Positions 26,895 through 36,974 of a stretch of 64,000 nt of DNA are shown here, one piece after another; the first letter of the stretch is position 1, and the number at the start of each line of letters is the position of its first letter. A program made the position numbers and the translations under genes. This DNA is from Lachnospiraceae bacterium (GTDB lineage Bacteria > Bacillota > Clostridia > Lachnospirales > Lachnospiraceae), in contig JAJQFS010000045.1 of NCBI GenBank assembly GCA_021200995.1, positions 1 to 64,000 of the forward strand. Direction: 5' to 3'. The notes below the pieces were generated by a model. The model was not told the origin of the DNA and searched no databases. It saw only the letters and a program-made list of their open reading frames with translations.

Positions 26895-28511
26895 ATGAAA
26901 AAGTTCATTGAGCGCATGAAGAGTTTTGTCCTATCTGGAAAAGGAAAAGCTGTGATTATCGTGGTGCTTGCTGCTGCCGTGGGAGCGGCGGGATATCAAT
27001 ACTGGTATTATCTGCAGCCAAAGTTTCAGGATCTCACGATTGAACTGGGGACGGATTCCGTCAGCATCACAGATTTCATGACGCAGTACGCGAAGGCTTC
27101 CAAAGTCAGCTTTGTGACCGATCCGTCGTCCATCGATATTGACCATGTGGGCGAAACATCGGTGACTTTTCTGCATGGCAGGAAAGAGGAAACGGTGACG
27201 CTGCATGTGGTGGACACCACGGCACCAGCGGTGGAATTTCTGGACGAGATGGAAGTGACCATCGACTATGTGCCCGACGCGGAGGACTTTGTAGTCAGCG
27301 TGGAGGACTATTCTGAGACTACGGTTTCCTTTGCGGAGGCAGTCGGCAGCGTGGATACTTATGAAGACCGCGTTCTGACCGTCAATGTCACGGACGCAAG
27401 CGGCAATGTCACCAGCCACGACTGTACACTGATCTATACCTGGATGGTGGACTCCTATGTACTCGAGTACGGCGAGCATGTCACCAAACAGGATCTTCTG
27501 ACGGCCCAGGGAAAGGGCATGTCCTTAATCAACCAGGTGGATTTAAATAATATCAATGTCTCCGGCGTGGGAGAGTATGAGATTTCCAGCACCTCCGGTT
27601 CCAAAACACTTACCTGTACCATCACGGTTGCCGATACAACCCCTCCTGAAGTTACATTGAAGGAAGCAACTGTTTATCTGAATAAGACCGTATCTGTGGA
27701 CAGCTTTATTGAGTCTGTCACGGATCTCTCCGGCGTTCAGGAGGTGCGTCTGACTGAGGAACCTGATACTTCCACAGCGGGAACGTATACCGTAGAAATC
27801 GAAGCTGAGGATATTTACGGCAATGTCGCAACTGCAGAGGCTACGCTTTATGTCAAAAAAGATGATGTCCCGCCGGTGATCAGCGGTCTGTCAACTCTGA
27901 CGCTTGCCAAACACAGCAGCGCACCGAATTATTTAAGCGGTGTGTCGGCCAATGATGCGACCGATGGCGCCTGCGCCGTGTCTTACGATGCCAGCAGCGT
28001 CAATTACAATGCGGCAGGTACTTATTACGTGACCTATACCGCTTCGGACACCTCCGGCAATGTCGCGACCAAAAAACGCACGGTTGTCATTGAACATGAC
28101 AGCGAGGATACGGCTGCGCTGGTAGCCTCCATTGCGTCCGGACTGAGCAATGATGTGAAGTCCATCGCGGATTATGTGCGCTCCAATGCTTCCCACAATC
28201 ACAGCTATGGCGGCAGCGACCCGGTCTGGTACGGCTTCGTCGCCAATAAGGCCGGCAACTGTTATGTCCACGCGATGTGTCTGAAGGCAATCCTGGACTA
28301 TAAGGGAATAGAGAGCCAGCTGATCTGGACGACCAATAAAACCCATTACTGGCTGGTCGTGAATGTAAACGGAACCTGGAAGCATGTGGATGCGACTCCG
28401 ATGTCCGGTACAATCAGGGAAGCCTGTAAACAGTTAATGAACGACTCGCAGTGCCTGGCGACGCTGAGCGGAAGAACGTGGGACACCTCTCTGTGGCCCG
28501 CCTGTGAGTAG
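26895..28511 (+). CDS. Membrane-anchored Ig-repeat protein with transglutaminase-like domain
   Basis: A 538-residue protein with one N-terminal membrane helix (about 18-42). Several bacterial Ig/DUF5011-like repeats follow, each marked by DTTAPAVEF, DTTPPEVTL or DVPPVISGL openings and D.SGNV closings. The C-terminal domain has a transglutaminase-like Cys-His-Asp triad (NCYVHA near residue 455, THYWLVV near 484, WKHVDAT near 499). Such proteins act outside the cell as proteases or cross-linkers; the true reaction is unknown. It precedes the acyltransferase genes by nine bases and probably forms an operon with them. Confidence 0.78.
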   Translation: MKKFIERMKSFVLSGKGKAVIIVVLAAAVGAAGYQYWYYLQPKFQDLTIELGTDSVSITDFMTQYAKASKVSFVTDPSSIDIDHVGETSVTFLHGRKEETVTLHVVDTTAPAVEFLDEMEVTIDYVPDAEDFVVSVEDYSETTVSFAEAVGSVDTYEDRVLTVNVTDASGNVTSHDCTLIYTWMVDSYVLEYGEHVTKQDLLTAQGKGMSLINQVDLNNINVSGVGEYEISSTSGSKTLTCTITVADTTPPEVTLKEATVYLNKTVSVDSFIESVTDLSGVQEVRLTEEPDTSTAGTYTVEIEAEDIYGNVATAEATLYVKKDDVPPVISGLSTLTLAKHSSAPNYLSGVSANDATDGACAVSYDASSVNYNAAGTYYVTYTASDTSGNVATKKRTVVIEHDSEDTAALVASIASGLSNDVKSIADYVRSNASHNHSYGGSDPVWYGFVANKAGNCYVHAMCLKAILDYKGIESQLIWTTNKTHYWLVVNVNGTWKHVDATPMSGTIREACKQLMNDSQCLATLSGRTWDTSLWPACE

Positions 28512-28520
28512 GAGGCGGAC

Positions 28521-29778
28521 ATGGCGATGCAGATTCTGATTTTACTGGCAGGGCTCCTGATTTATGCGGGATACGGGATTTATGGACTTTGCTGGCTGCT
28601 GGCTGCTGTTGTGGTGACTTATCTGGCAGGTCTGGCACTGCCAAAACAGAAATGGCTTATGTGGCCGGTGATTGCGGTCAACGCGGTATTGCTGATTATC
28701 ATCAAACTGCAGCCTGTGACCGGCTTTGGCATTCTGGCGCCGCTGGGAGTCTCTTATTTCACGCTGCAGATGATCGCATATTTAGTGGATGTCCGTAAAG
28801 AAAAGTATCCGCCTGAGAAAAACTTTCTGACCTTCGCGCTGTATCTGACGTATTTTCCCCATCTGCTGATGGGGCCGATCGAGAGCTTTGACCATATGAA
28901 AAAGGCTCTGGAGGAGAGAAAGATTACCTGGGACGGTATCTCGTCCGGGGCTGTGAGGGCGGTCTGGGGCGCTTTTAAAATGTATGCCGTTTCCGCGCGC
29001 CGCGGTGGTGGTAGGGACCATTTCCGCTTCCCCGCAGGAGTATCGCGGCGCTTATGCGCTTTTTGCCATGCTCTTATATTCCATTGAACTCTATGCGGAT
29101 TTTTCGGGATGTATGGATATTGTGCTGGGCGTCTCGCAGATGCTCGGCATCCGTATGAGCGAGAATTTCAACGCGCCGTATTTCTCGCAGACAGTGGCGG
29201 AGTTCTGGCGGCGCTGGCATATCACACTGGGAGACTGGCTTAAGAATTATATTTATATTCCGCTTGGCGGCAGCCGAAGGGGAAAGGCGCGTAAGGTCGT
29301 CAACCTGATCGTGACGTTCCTGGTTTCCGGCCTCTGGCATGGGGTACATTATATTTTCTGGGGTCTGTTTAACGGCATTCTGGTGGCGACCGGCAATCTG
29401 CTGAAGACGAAATATAAGGTCGTCAACTGTGCGCTTACTTATCTGCTGATCAGTGTGCTCTGGTCGTTTTTTGTCTGGCCGGATACCATCACCGCGCTGC
29501 AGAGCATCGCGTCGCTGTTTACGACTTTTAACTATGGAGATCTGGCGGCGAATATTTTCTCGCTGGGTCTGAATGCGGGAGAGTGGACTGCGTTTCTGCT
29601 TTCTTTACTTCTGCTTTTTGTCTATGATCTGAAAAGGGAAAGCCTGACTGACCGCTTTTATCACTTTGCTCCCGCAGTCCGCGTGGCGGTATTCGGAACA
29701 CTGACTCTGCTGGTGTTGGTCTTTGGAATGTACGGAATCGGATTTGAAGCGGAGCAGTTTATTTATTCGAGCTTTTAG
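28521..29778 (+). pseudogene. MBOAT-family O-acyltransferase, frameshifted
   Basis: Two adjoining frames make one membrane-bound O-acyltransferase of about 419 residues. The first ends in WGAFKMYAVSAR and the second resumes RAAVVVGTISASPQEY. Between 28990 and 29010 the sequence GCGCGCCGCGG lacks one G relative to a continuous frame. Family motifs are on both sides: FPHLLMGPIESF, LYADFSGCMDI, FWRRWHITLGDWLKNYIYIPLGG and the catalytic His in SGLWHGVHY. MBOAT proteins acylate surface polymers with a SGNH partner, here the next gene. A sequencing error in the GC run is possible, in which case the gene is intact. Confidence 0.85.
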
Positions 29779-29789
29779 GAGGGGACAGA

Positions 29790-30815
29790 ATGAAACAGCG
29801 TAATCGAATGAAAACCGTTCTGTCCGTGCTCCTGGTGGCCGTGATTTTCATCGCGGCGTTTTTGCTGCTGACCAGACTTTTAGAGCCCAAATACGCGACG
29901 TCCCTGACGGAAGGCAGTATGATCTCCCAGTATTACGAGGAGGCTGGCGGACATGAGGTTATTTTTGTGGGAGACTGCGAGGTGTACGCGAATTTCTCCC
30001 CCATGGAGCTGTACAGACAGGCGGGTATCACCGCCTACGTGAGAGGCACGCCGCAGCAGCTTCTCTGGCAGTCTTATTATATTCTCGAAGAGACTTTTAC
30101 CTATGAGACGCCGAAGGTGGTAGTCTTAAATGTGAATGCCATGCGCTATTCGGAACCGGTCAGCGAGGCCTATAACCGCCTGACCATCGACAATATGCGC
30201 TGGTCTTCGTCGAAGGTGGGGATCATACAGGCGTCCATGACAGAAGAAGAGACGTTTCTCTCATATGTTTTTCCGCTTTTGTGCTACCATTCCCGTTTTG
30301 ATGAGCTGACCGCGGAAGATTTTATTTACTTATTTCAGAACCAGTACAGTACCTATAACGGATACCAGATGAATAAGGCGGTCAATCCGGTGGAAACGCT
30401 CCCGACGAAGCGCACTTTGTCAAATTATCAGTTCGGCGATATCTGCTATGAATATCTGGATCGGATCAGGGAGCTGTGTGAGGAGCATGGGACAACCCTG
30501 GTGCTCATCAAAGCGCCCAGTGTGTACCCATACTGGTATGATGAGTATGATGCGCAGATAGAAGAGTACGCAGAGGAGTACGGCCTGGATTTCTATAATT
30601 TCCTGGATGTAGCGGAGGAAATCGGCATTGATTACAGCACGGATACCTATGACGCGGGGCTGCATCTGAATCTGTCCGGTGCTACGAAGCTTTCCACGTA
30701 TTTCGCGGGTATTCTGTCTGAGGAGTACGGGCTGACGGATTATCGGGACGATCCGGAGGTGTCGGCAGTATATGAGGAAAAGCTGGCGGCTTATGACGCG
30801 GCGGCCGCGGAATAA
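29790..30815 (+). CDS. SGNH-hydrolase-like partner of the MBOAT acyltransferase
   Basis: A 341-residue protein with one N-terminal membrane helix and an extracellular SGNH-like domain, similar in plan to DltD or AlgX/AlgJ-type partners. The block I motif reads VGDCEVYANFSP (about 59-70), with Cys where the catalytic Ser of GDS is expected. The C-terminal DAGLHLN (about 289-295) supplies the Asp-His pair. It starts 11 bases after the MBOAT gene with AGGAGGGG upstream. It probably carries the acyl group to a surface glycan or teichoic acid; the acceptor is unknown. Confidence 0.72.
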   Translation: MKQRNRMKTVLSVLLVAVIFIAAFLLLTRLLEPKYATSLTEGSMISQYYEEAGGHEVIFVGDCEVYANFSPMELYRQAGITAYVRGTPQQLLWQSYYILEETFTYETPKVVVLNVNAMRYSEPVSEAYNRLTIDNMRWSSSKVGIIQASMTEEETFLSYVFPLLCYHSRFDELTAEDFIYLFQNQYSTYNGYQMNKAVNPVETLPTKRTLSNYQFGDICYEYLDRIRELCEEHGTTLVLIKAPSVYPYWYDEYDAQIEEYAEEYGLDFYNFLDVAEEIGIDYSTDTYDAGLHLNLSGATKLSTYFAGILSEEYGLTDYRDDPEVSAVYEEKLAAYDAAAAE

Positions 30816-30889
30816 ACTGCCCTGACAGGACAGAGTAATACAGCGTATGCTGTTTACGATAAACACTTGGTAAAAAAGGAGCAGAACTT

Positions 30890-31483
30890 ATGAAAAAATT
30901 ACTGACTATCACGCTTTCAGCCGCACTGGCCATGACGCTTGCGGCCTGTGGCAGTTCCGCGGATTCGACGGATCTGTCAGATCAGGTAATCACACGCAGT
31001 ACGGACACCGAAGAAACGGAAACGGAAGAGACCGTGGAGGAAGCGGTGCTGGAGGAGACTGTCGAAGAGGAAGTAAACACGGTGGATGAGAGCGAGCCGT
31101 TTTACTTTGCGTATGAGGGTGTGGTGATTATGCCTGGTGAGGCGTTCGACTCTTCGGCGCTGCCTGATGCGGACAGTGTCTACACGCAGGCCAGCTGTGC
31201 GATTGAGGGCGAAGACAACGTGTATAATTATACCACGTTTGAGGTGACGGCCTTTGACGACGGCAGCGGCGAGGTCGTATATTCCATATATTTCATAGAC
31301 CCGAATATCACGACGCCGGAAGGGCTGGCGCTTGGAGATAGCTTAAGTCTGGTGGAGGAGCTGTACGGCACCAATTACGTGGAGGATGGAACAGCCGTCG
31401 TCTATACCAGGGAGAATACGCAGCTGAGTATCATCCTGCAGGACGAGGTTGTGATCAGCATTGAGTATTTGCTGGTACTGTAA
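30890..31483 (+). CDS. Lipoprotein, unknown function
   Basis: A 197-residue protein with a type II signal peptide ending in the lipobox LAAC (Cys20). A Thr/Glu-rich acidic linker (about 35-70) precedes a compact domain containing EGLALGDSLSLVEELYG, a segment seen in small clostridial lipoproteins that follow BLIP-like folds. AAGGAG precedes the ATG. Function unknown. Confidence 0.75.
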   Translation: MKKLLTITLSAALAMTLAACGSSADSTDLSDQVITRSTDTEETETEETVEEAVLEETVEEEVNTVDESEPFYFAYEGVVIMPGEAFDSSALPDADSVYTQASCAIEGEDNVYNYTTFEVTAFDDGSGEVVYSIYFIDPNITTPEGLALGDSLSLVEELYGTNYVEDGTAVVYTRENTQLSIILQDEVVISIEYLLVL

Positions 31484-31529
31484 TGTGTTCAGTAGTGCGG
31501 GCAGTTATCTGCACAGATCACACAATGGG

Positions 31530-31555
31530 ACCGGGAGCGTCAGTACGCTCCCGGT
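31530..31555. terminator. Hairpin between convergent genes
   Basis: A perfect 11-bp stem ACCGGGAGCGT/ACGCTCCCGGT with a CAGT loop. It overlaps the last codons of the minus-strand gene and lies behind the lipoprotein gene. T tracts are poor on both sides, so termination would be weak or Rho-assisted. Confidence 0.5.
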
Positions 31556-32829
31556 TCGCTGATTCTTGAGACCGCCACATAAATGCGGCTGATGGCATAC
31601 CAGGTGGGAAAATCGGTGACGCCGGTCTGGGGAAGGTCAAAGATTTTCTGGAAGGCGCGCACACTTTCCGCGGTCAGAGAGCCGTAAATGCCGTCCGCGG
31701 TGATTTGAGGAATGGCCGGATAATCCCGCGCGATGCGGTTTAACTGCTGCTGGAGCTGGCGCACTTTATCCCCGTTGGAGCCGATGGTCAGGTCGTATCC
31801 GGGATAGGAGGCAGGTACGCCGGAGATCTGCTCCGCGGTGGCGATATACATATCGGAGCCGTAGTAGTAGCGGATGATTTCAATGGCACTGTAACCCTCG
31901 TCGCCCAGATATTTGCTGCCCCACTGGCTTAAGCCACTGCAGGTCGCCCGCTGGCCGTCGCAGTAGGAGGTGAAAATCGGCTGCGTCACGCCGGGGCGCG
32001 CCAGATAATTGTTGAAAACCTGGTCGACCAGGTAGGAAATATTGTCGTAAATATTGCGGCCGTAGACAAATTTCTGATCATACGCGGTGGAGGAGGTAAT
32101 GGTGAAATCATAGCCTCTGCTGCGGTAGTATTCCGTGTATACGCGGTTTAATGTAAAGGACTGGATGGCCAGGATATTGGCCAGAATCGTGGCGTCCTCC
32201 CAGGTGGCGTAGATTTCGCTGGAGGCCACGTTTTTGATGTAATCTGTGTAGCGAATCCAGTAATCGGGTGCGGAGGAGTTGGTCGGCGCGCCGTCATGTA
32301 CCACGACATATTCAGGGATGACGACTCTGGAGAGTACGATTTCCCCGCTTTCCGGCACTGGTTTGACCTCCGCCTCCGGAATTTTGGCCGGATAGTCGCC
32401 GTAGAGTGTATGTCCGGGGATGACGATGACGGAGCCGACGGAAGAGAGAGGTTCGGTTGGAATGGCAACGACGGATGAGTCCGGTTGACTTTGGGGTGCG
32501 GTGACAGGGTACAGATACACGGCCTGCAGCGACAATTCACCTGGCAGCACCTCCGTCCCCTCTACGACCGATGGTTCATATCCATCTGCCTCAACGGTGA
32601 TGATATATTCCGAGTAGGGTCTTGGTTCATCCGGCGATTCCGAGTACGAAAGCGGCGGCGCTGGCAGCTTAATTTCAGGTGTCTGTCCGGAGGAATCCGT
32701 GGTAAATGTCATGGCCTCCATACTTTCGTCTATCGCCTGTACGGTCACTCTTGCCCCTGCGACGGAGATATATCCGTTTCCGATCCGGACGCTGACCTTC
32801 AGCCGTCCGTTTTGATTTTCCTGTGGCAT
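31540..32829 (-). CDS. SpoIID-like protein with N-terminal Ig/carboxypeptidase-regulatory and C-terminal peptidoglycan-binding domain
   Basis: A 429-residue protein. Residues about 10-110 form a carboxypeptidase-regulatory-like beta domain (KVSVRIGNGYISVAGARVTVQ). The centre (about 200-335) has the SpoIID pattern: YIKNVASSEIYATW, then FTLNRVYTEYY, TSSTAYDQ, a QPIFTSYCDG segment, LSQWGSKYLGDEGYSAIEIIRYYY. The C-terminus is a PG_binding_1 domain (GSNGDKVRQLQQQLN...TADGIYGSLTAESVRAFQ). I start it at 32829 because GGGAG lies nine bases before that ATG. No signal peptide is evident, which is unusual for a wall-binding protein. Confidence 0.75.
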   Translation of the reverse strand: MPQENQNGRLKVSVRIGNGYISVAGARVTVQAIDESMEAMTFTTDSSGQTPEIKLPAPPLSYSESPDEPRPYSEYIITVEADGYEPSVVEGTEVLPGELSLQAVYLYPVTAPQSQPDSSVVAIPTEPLSSVGSVIVIPGHTLYGDYPAKIPEAEVKPVPESGEIVLSRVVIPEYVVVHDGAPTNSSAPDYWIRYTDYIKNVASSEIYATWEDATILANILAIQSFTLNRVYTEYYRSRGYDFTITSSTAYDQKFVYGRNIYDNISYLVDQVFNNYLARPGVTQPIFTSYCDGQRATCSGLSQWGSKYLGDEGYSAIEIIRYYYGSDMYIATAEQISGVPASYPGYDLTIGSNGDKVRQLQQQLNRIARDYPAIPQITADGIYGSLTAESVRAFQKIFDLPQTGVTDFPTWYAISRIYVAVSRISEPGAY

Positions 32830-32935
32830 AAAATGAACTCCCATGATACTGGATTGCTTTATGATATGCGGCAGGGGAGGGAAGTGGACCTTTTTATGAA
32901 AAAAACTAAAAACAGGAAACATTTTCTCTCCTTGC

Positions 32936-32964
32936 TTGCCTTTTCATACCTTTCCTGTTATACT
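32936..32964 (+). promoter_or_regulatory. Promoter of metK
   Basis: TTGCCT (32936-32941), 17-base spacer, TATACT (32959-32964). The leader of about 150 bases to the metK ATG shows no S-box or other SAM riboswitch core that I can recognise. Confidence 0.55.
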
Positions 32965-33119
32965 TCCTTTTTGTGGTCGGAATCGGAAACAACTTAAAAT
33001 AACCTGTCGGCTGGCAGATAAAGACCGGTTATTTTCCGGATGTTTTCCATATCGGCTGTGCAAAAAGCGGCGGCATGACATAAGAGCAGGCTGCCGGGAA
33101 AACAAAAGAAAGGAGAGCT

Positions 33120-34277
33120 ATGGAAAGAAGTATTTTTACCTCAGAGAGTGTAACCAAGGGGCATCCGGACAAGGTCTGCGACCAGATTTCGGACGGAATT
33201 CTGGATGCTGTTTTGGCGAACGATCCAAATGCCCATGTGGCCTGTGAGACCACGGCGACTACAGACGCCGTACATATTATGGGCGAGATCACTGCCGCCT
33301 GCGCGGTAGACTACGAGGCTGTGGCCAGAGAGGTGATACGCAGCATTGGCTATACCGTACCGGGCATAGGCTTTGATGCTGAATCCTGTCAAATCCGCGT
33401 GGATATCCACGAGCAATCCCCTGACATCGCGATGGGCGTGAACAGGGAGACGGAGGAGGAAAGCGGCGCGGGCGACCAGGGAATCATGTTTGGTTACGCC
33501 TGCACGGAGACGGAGTCTCTTATGCCGTTACCCATTGAGCTGGCACACAGACTGACGAAGAGACTGACGTTCGTCAGGGAGGAGGGCATACTGCCGTATC
33601 TGCTCCCGGACGGAAAGGGTCAGGTGTCGGTGGAATATGATGAGGCAGGAAAACCGGCTTCTGTTACGGCTGTCGTGGTTTCCACACAGCACACAGAGGA
33701 AGTATCATTGGAACAGCTGCGGCAGGATATTTTAAAAGAAGTGATTCTGCCTTCTATTCCGGAGCATTTGCTCAATCAGAATACAAAGTTTTACATCAAT
33801 CCCACCGGGCGTTTTGTCATCGGCGGACCCGCGGGGGATACGGGACTGACAGGGAGGAAGATTATTGTGGATACCTACGGCGGTTACGCCAGACACGGCG
33901 GCGGCTGTTTTTCCGGCAAGGATCCCTCCAAGGTGGACCGTTCCGCGGCTTATATGGCACGCTACATTGCGAAAAATGTCGTGGCAGCCGGACTTGCCGA
34001 CCGGTGTGAGGTGCAGTTAAGCTATGCCATCGGTGTGGCGGAGCCTGTCAGCGTCCTGGTGGATACCTTCGGCACCGGCAGGGTGTCCAATCACCGGATC
34101 AGTGAGCTGATCAGAAGGGATTTAGACCTGCGCCCCGCGGCCATCATCAGAAGGCTTGACCTGAAGCGCCCGATTTATCGTCAGACCGCGAGCTACGGAC
34201 ATTTCGGCAGCAATACCGCCGACATGACCTGGGAGCAGACAGATCTGGCACCGGTTTGGGCGGCAGAACTGCAGTAA
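33120..34277 (+). CDS. metK: S-adenosylmethionine synthetase
   Basis: A 385-residue enzyme making SAM from ATP and methionine. Family landmarks are [13 protein letters not shown] at the start, [47 protein letters not shown], and [16 protein letters not shown] with the phosphate loop. Length is slightly below the usual 395. AAAGGAGAG precedes the ATG. It is transcribed alone and ends in a strong terminator. Confidence 0.97.
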   Translation: MERSIFTSESVTKGHPDKVCDQISDGILDAVLANDPNAHVACETTATTDAVHIMGEITAACAVDYEAVAREVIRSIGYTVPGIGFDAESCQIRVDIHEQSPDIAMGVNRETEEESGAGDQGIMFGYACTETESLMPLPIELAHRLTKRLTFVREEGILPYLLPDGKGQVSVEYDEAGKPASVTAVVVSTQHTEEVSLEQLRQDILKEVILPSIPEHLLNQNTKFYINPTGRFVIGGPAGDTGLTGRKIIVDTYGGYARHGGGCFSGKDPSKVDRSAAYMARYIAKNVVAAGLADRCEVQLSYAIGVAEPVSVLVDTFGTGRVSNHRISELIRRDLDLRPAAIIRRLDLKRPIYRQTASYGHFGSNTADMTWEQTDLAPVWAAELQ

Positions 34278-34290
34278 ATAAGGCATGATA

Positions 34291-34332
34291 AAAGCCGGAC
34301 CTCTGTATTTGAGAAGTCCGGCTTTGTTTTTT
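34291..34332 (+). terminator. Terminator of metK
   Basis: AAAGCCGGAC/GTCCGGCTTT, a perfect 10-bp stem with a 15-base loop, followed by GTTTTTTG. Confidence 0.88.
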
Positions 34333-34406
34333 GAATTGCTTGTTGTGAAAGCAAGACAACTTGTGCTATACTGGTTCTATATGGATTGAAACGGAAGGCG
34401 TCCGGC

Positions 34407-36947
34407 ATGAACACAAACTCACGCAGGCTGCGTGTAAAGCTGACACAACTCTATATCGATATGCGACTGAAGCGGATGAGCCGCCTGGAGTGGATGACGG
34501 CCTCTGAGGAGATCGTGCACGCGCTCCTGGAGGAGAATGATGTTGATATCAGCGCCCAGCTCTTTTTCGCGCAGTTGTGTATCATGCGCCAGGATTCGGA
34601 ATCTGTGGAGGACCTTCTGGATCAGTGCTCGGTCTGGCTTCTCGACTATTGCGACCGCTTTCCGGTCTGCCATGCTTATTATCTTTATCTGACCAGCCTG
34701 ATGCAGGAGGATGACGAATACGATCAGAAGGTCATCGATAAGCTTCTGGAGCTTTCCGTCAGATATCCCTCGAAATGGCAGATTTCCTGGTTTTATTATT
34801 ATTTAAATAAAGAAAACATGGCGGATGCCGCTGAGCAGTACCACTATCTGAAGGGGATGTTCATCCGGGGCTGCAGGAGTCCGCTGATGTATCTGGAAGC
34901 GCGGACGCTGATCGAGAGAAATCCCACCTTTGTCTATGAAGCCTCAGAGTTTGAGGAGCAGCTGCTGTTGTTTATGCTTCGACATACAGGCATTTCCATT
35001 TCGCTTGCCAGAACCGCCTCGGATTACCTGGCGACGCTTCGTTTCTACAGGCCGTTGTATCTTCCGATTTTAAAAGGAATGTATGAGGTGGCTCCGGGCA
35101 ATGTGCTGCTGGAGGCAATCTGCAGACAGGGAATTCTCGGCGGGCACAGGGAGCGGGGAATGAGCGCCTGGTACCGCAGAGGAATCGATCAGGGCTTTCA
35201 TTTAAATGGTCTGTATGAGGCATATCTGGCTTCCCTCCCTGTGGAGAGATGGAAAATGGATGGGGAGGAGCTGTCAGCTGAACGCGCCATTCCCATGCAG
35301 GTGCTTCAGTATTTTGCCCATACGCCCCAGCCGGAGGAGGTGCGCTGCGCCTATCTCTACGCCCTGGTCCACAAATACCGCGCGCGCTGGCTTTCCCTCT
35401 ATAAGGAATATGAACCGCTGATTCAGCCTTTTATGATGGATCAGTTCAGGCAGGGCAGGGTGAACGCGGGACTTTGCTATCTGTATACAAATTTTCTGGT
35501 TTCTCCCATGCTTTCTTCCAGTCAGGGAGAACTGCTGGCGGACATCTGTTATTCCTGCCGTGTCACGGGGCTGACACTCGCGGATGGGACAGCCATTGTG
35601 GAGTATGAGGATTATCTGCAGGAGATTTCGGCTCCGGTAGTGGATGGAACAACTATCCTGCCGCTGTTCGGCACCCGTTTTTCCCTTTGGGAGCAGGATG
35701 ATTTCGGCAGACGATATCCCTGTCCGGAAGCGGGTGTGGAGCCCATGATGGATCGTCACGGCTGGTCTGCCTGGCTGAATGACCACGCCTCGGAGTACGG
35801 ACTTTACCAGCTCGCGGTGATTGAGGAAGCACAGGATGAGGAGCTGGTCGGTCTTTTGCCGGGGATTCTGCATATATTTGCGGATCCGCTTGTGACGGAT
35901 ACCTATAAGAGAGAATTTGCGGACCGCCTCGTTCCGCTTCTGGATCAGGCAAACCGGACAGAGGAAATTGACCGGATTATGGAGGAGGTCTTTCAGACAG
36001 GCGCCGAGGGGAATGACGAGGAGCTTGCCTTCTGGCAGAAGCTGTATGAGGAGGAGCGAATCGGTGTTTACGGCATGCGTTTCCTGATGCAGTATCTGGA
36101 CGTGGATCTGTCACAGAAAGGCATCCTCTTCACCAGAGCGCAGGCGCTGTCGGCGGATACTTCCGCTTTTGCCGGCAGTCTTTTGGAGCAGATGACACAG
36201 GAGCAGTACCTGTTACCCAATGCGCAGCAGATTCTGGAGGCCTATCAGGAGGAAGATACTTCTTTGCTTGTATCTTATCTGGAATTTGCCTGCGGCCAGT
36301 GCTTTTTAGAAAAGAAAGAGCTCGATTCCAAACAGTTTTCCCTGATTACGAAACTGGCAGGACAGGGGACCGTTTTTTTCACGATCGTGCGGTTAAGCTT
36401 TCTGGAATGCATTTTAAAGGACGGCCTGGGCCGGCAGAAGCCGGAAACGCTGGACTTAGCTTCTGCTTATCTGCAGGAATTTTATCACAACGGCGTGTAT
36501 TTTTCCTGGTTTCAGTCCTTTCACACGCTTCTGGAAGCGCTTCGGGAGAAGGAATCCTGTCAGGTGATCGAGTACAGAGGCCTGCAGTACGGCCCTGTAT
36601 GGATCCGCTGCAGTGTGAACGGTTTTGAGAGCCAAGAAAACGAGGAGATGGAGGATCTGCCGATGGAGAAGGTCTGTGAGGGCGTATATACCAGACAGTT
36701 CCTGCTTTTCTGGGGAGAGCGTCTTTCCTATGAGATCTGTACGCTGGACGCGGACGGGACAGAAGAAGTGATTTTAAAGCAGGGTGTGGAACAGTGCGGC
36801 GCTGCCCTGGATGAGGGAGGAAGCCGTTACAGCCGCATCAATGAAATGCTTTATGAGCGGGAAATGCGGGACAATCAAAAGCTTTATAAAGAACTGGAAG
36901 ACTACTTTAAGATGGATGCCATGACAGCGCTCTTTTCGCCAAAGTAA
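34407..36947 (+). CDS. DUF5717-family protein, first gene of an uncharacterised operon
   Basis: An 846-residue soluble protein without signal peptide or membrane helices. The N-terminal two thirds is helical with repeat-like spacing (YYLYLTSLMQEDDEY, FYYYLNKENMADAAEQYHYLKG), as in TPR arrays. The C-terminal part has a beta-rich segment (YRGLQYGPVWIRCSVNG) and ends YKELEDYFKMDAMTALF. I recall this as the DUF5717 family of Lachnospiraceae. It begins at the ATG 34407 with GGAAGG at eight bases; a TTG extension to 34386 is less likely. TATACT near 34368 may be its promoter. The actin-fold gene follows by 27 bases. Confidence 0.7.
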   Translation: MNTNSRRLRVKLTQLYIDMRLKRMSRLEWMTASEEIVHALLEENDVDISAQLFFAQLCIMRQDSESVEDLLDQCSVWLLDYCDRFPVCHAYYLYLTSLMQEDDEYDQKVIDKLLELSVRYPSKWQISWFYYYLNKENMADAAEQYHYLKGMFIRGCRSPLMYLEARTLIERNPTFVYEASEFEEQLLLFMLRHTGISISLARTASDYLATLRFYRPLYLPILKGMYEVAPGNVLLEAICRQGILGGHRERGMSAWYRRGIDQGFHLNGLYEAYLASLPVERWKMDGEELSAERAIPMQVLQYFAHTPQPEEVRCAYLYALVHKYRARWLSLYKEYEPLIQPFMMDQFRQGRVNAGLCYLYTNFLVSPMLSSSQGELLADICYSCRVTGLTLADGTAIVEYEDYLQEISAPVVDGTTILPLFGTRFSLWEQDDFGRRYPCPEAGVEPMMDRHGWSAWLNDHASEYGLYQLAVIEEAQDEELVGLLPGILHIFADPLVTDTYKREFADRLVPLLDQANRTEEIDRIMEEVFQTGAEGNDEELAFWQKLYEEERIGVYGMRFLMQYLDVDLSQKGILFTRAQALSADTSAFAGSLLEQMTQEQYLLPNAQQILEAYQEEDTSLLVSYLEFACGQCFLEKKELDSKQFSLITKLAGQGTVFFTIVRLSFLECILKDGLGRQKPETLDLASAYLQEFYHNGVYFSWFQSFHTLLEALREKESCQVIEYRGLQYGPVWIRCSVNGFESQENEEMEDLPMEKVCEGVYTRQFLLFWGERLSYEICTLDADGTEEVILKQGVEQCGAALDEGGSRYSRINEMLYEREMRDNQKLYKELEDYFKMDAMTALFSPK

Positions 36948-36974
36948 CTGATCGCCAGGGCAACTGAGGAAACT

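Noticed and set aside
32965..33119. Possible SAM riboswitch before metK
   Set aside because: No S-box-like core or terminator pair is visible in the leader.
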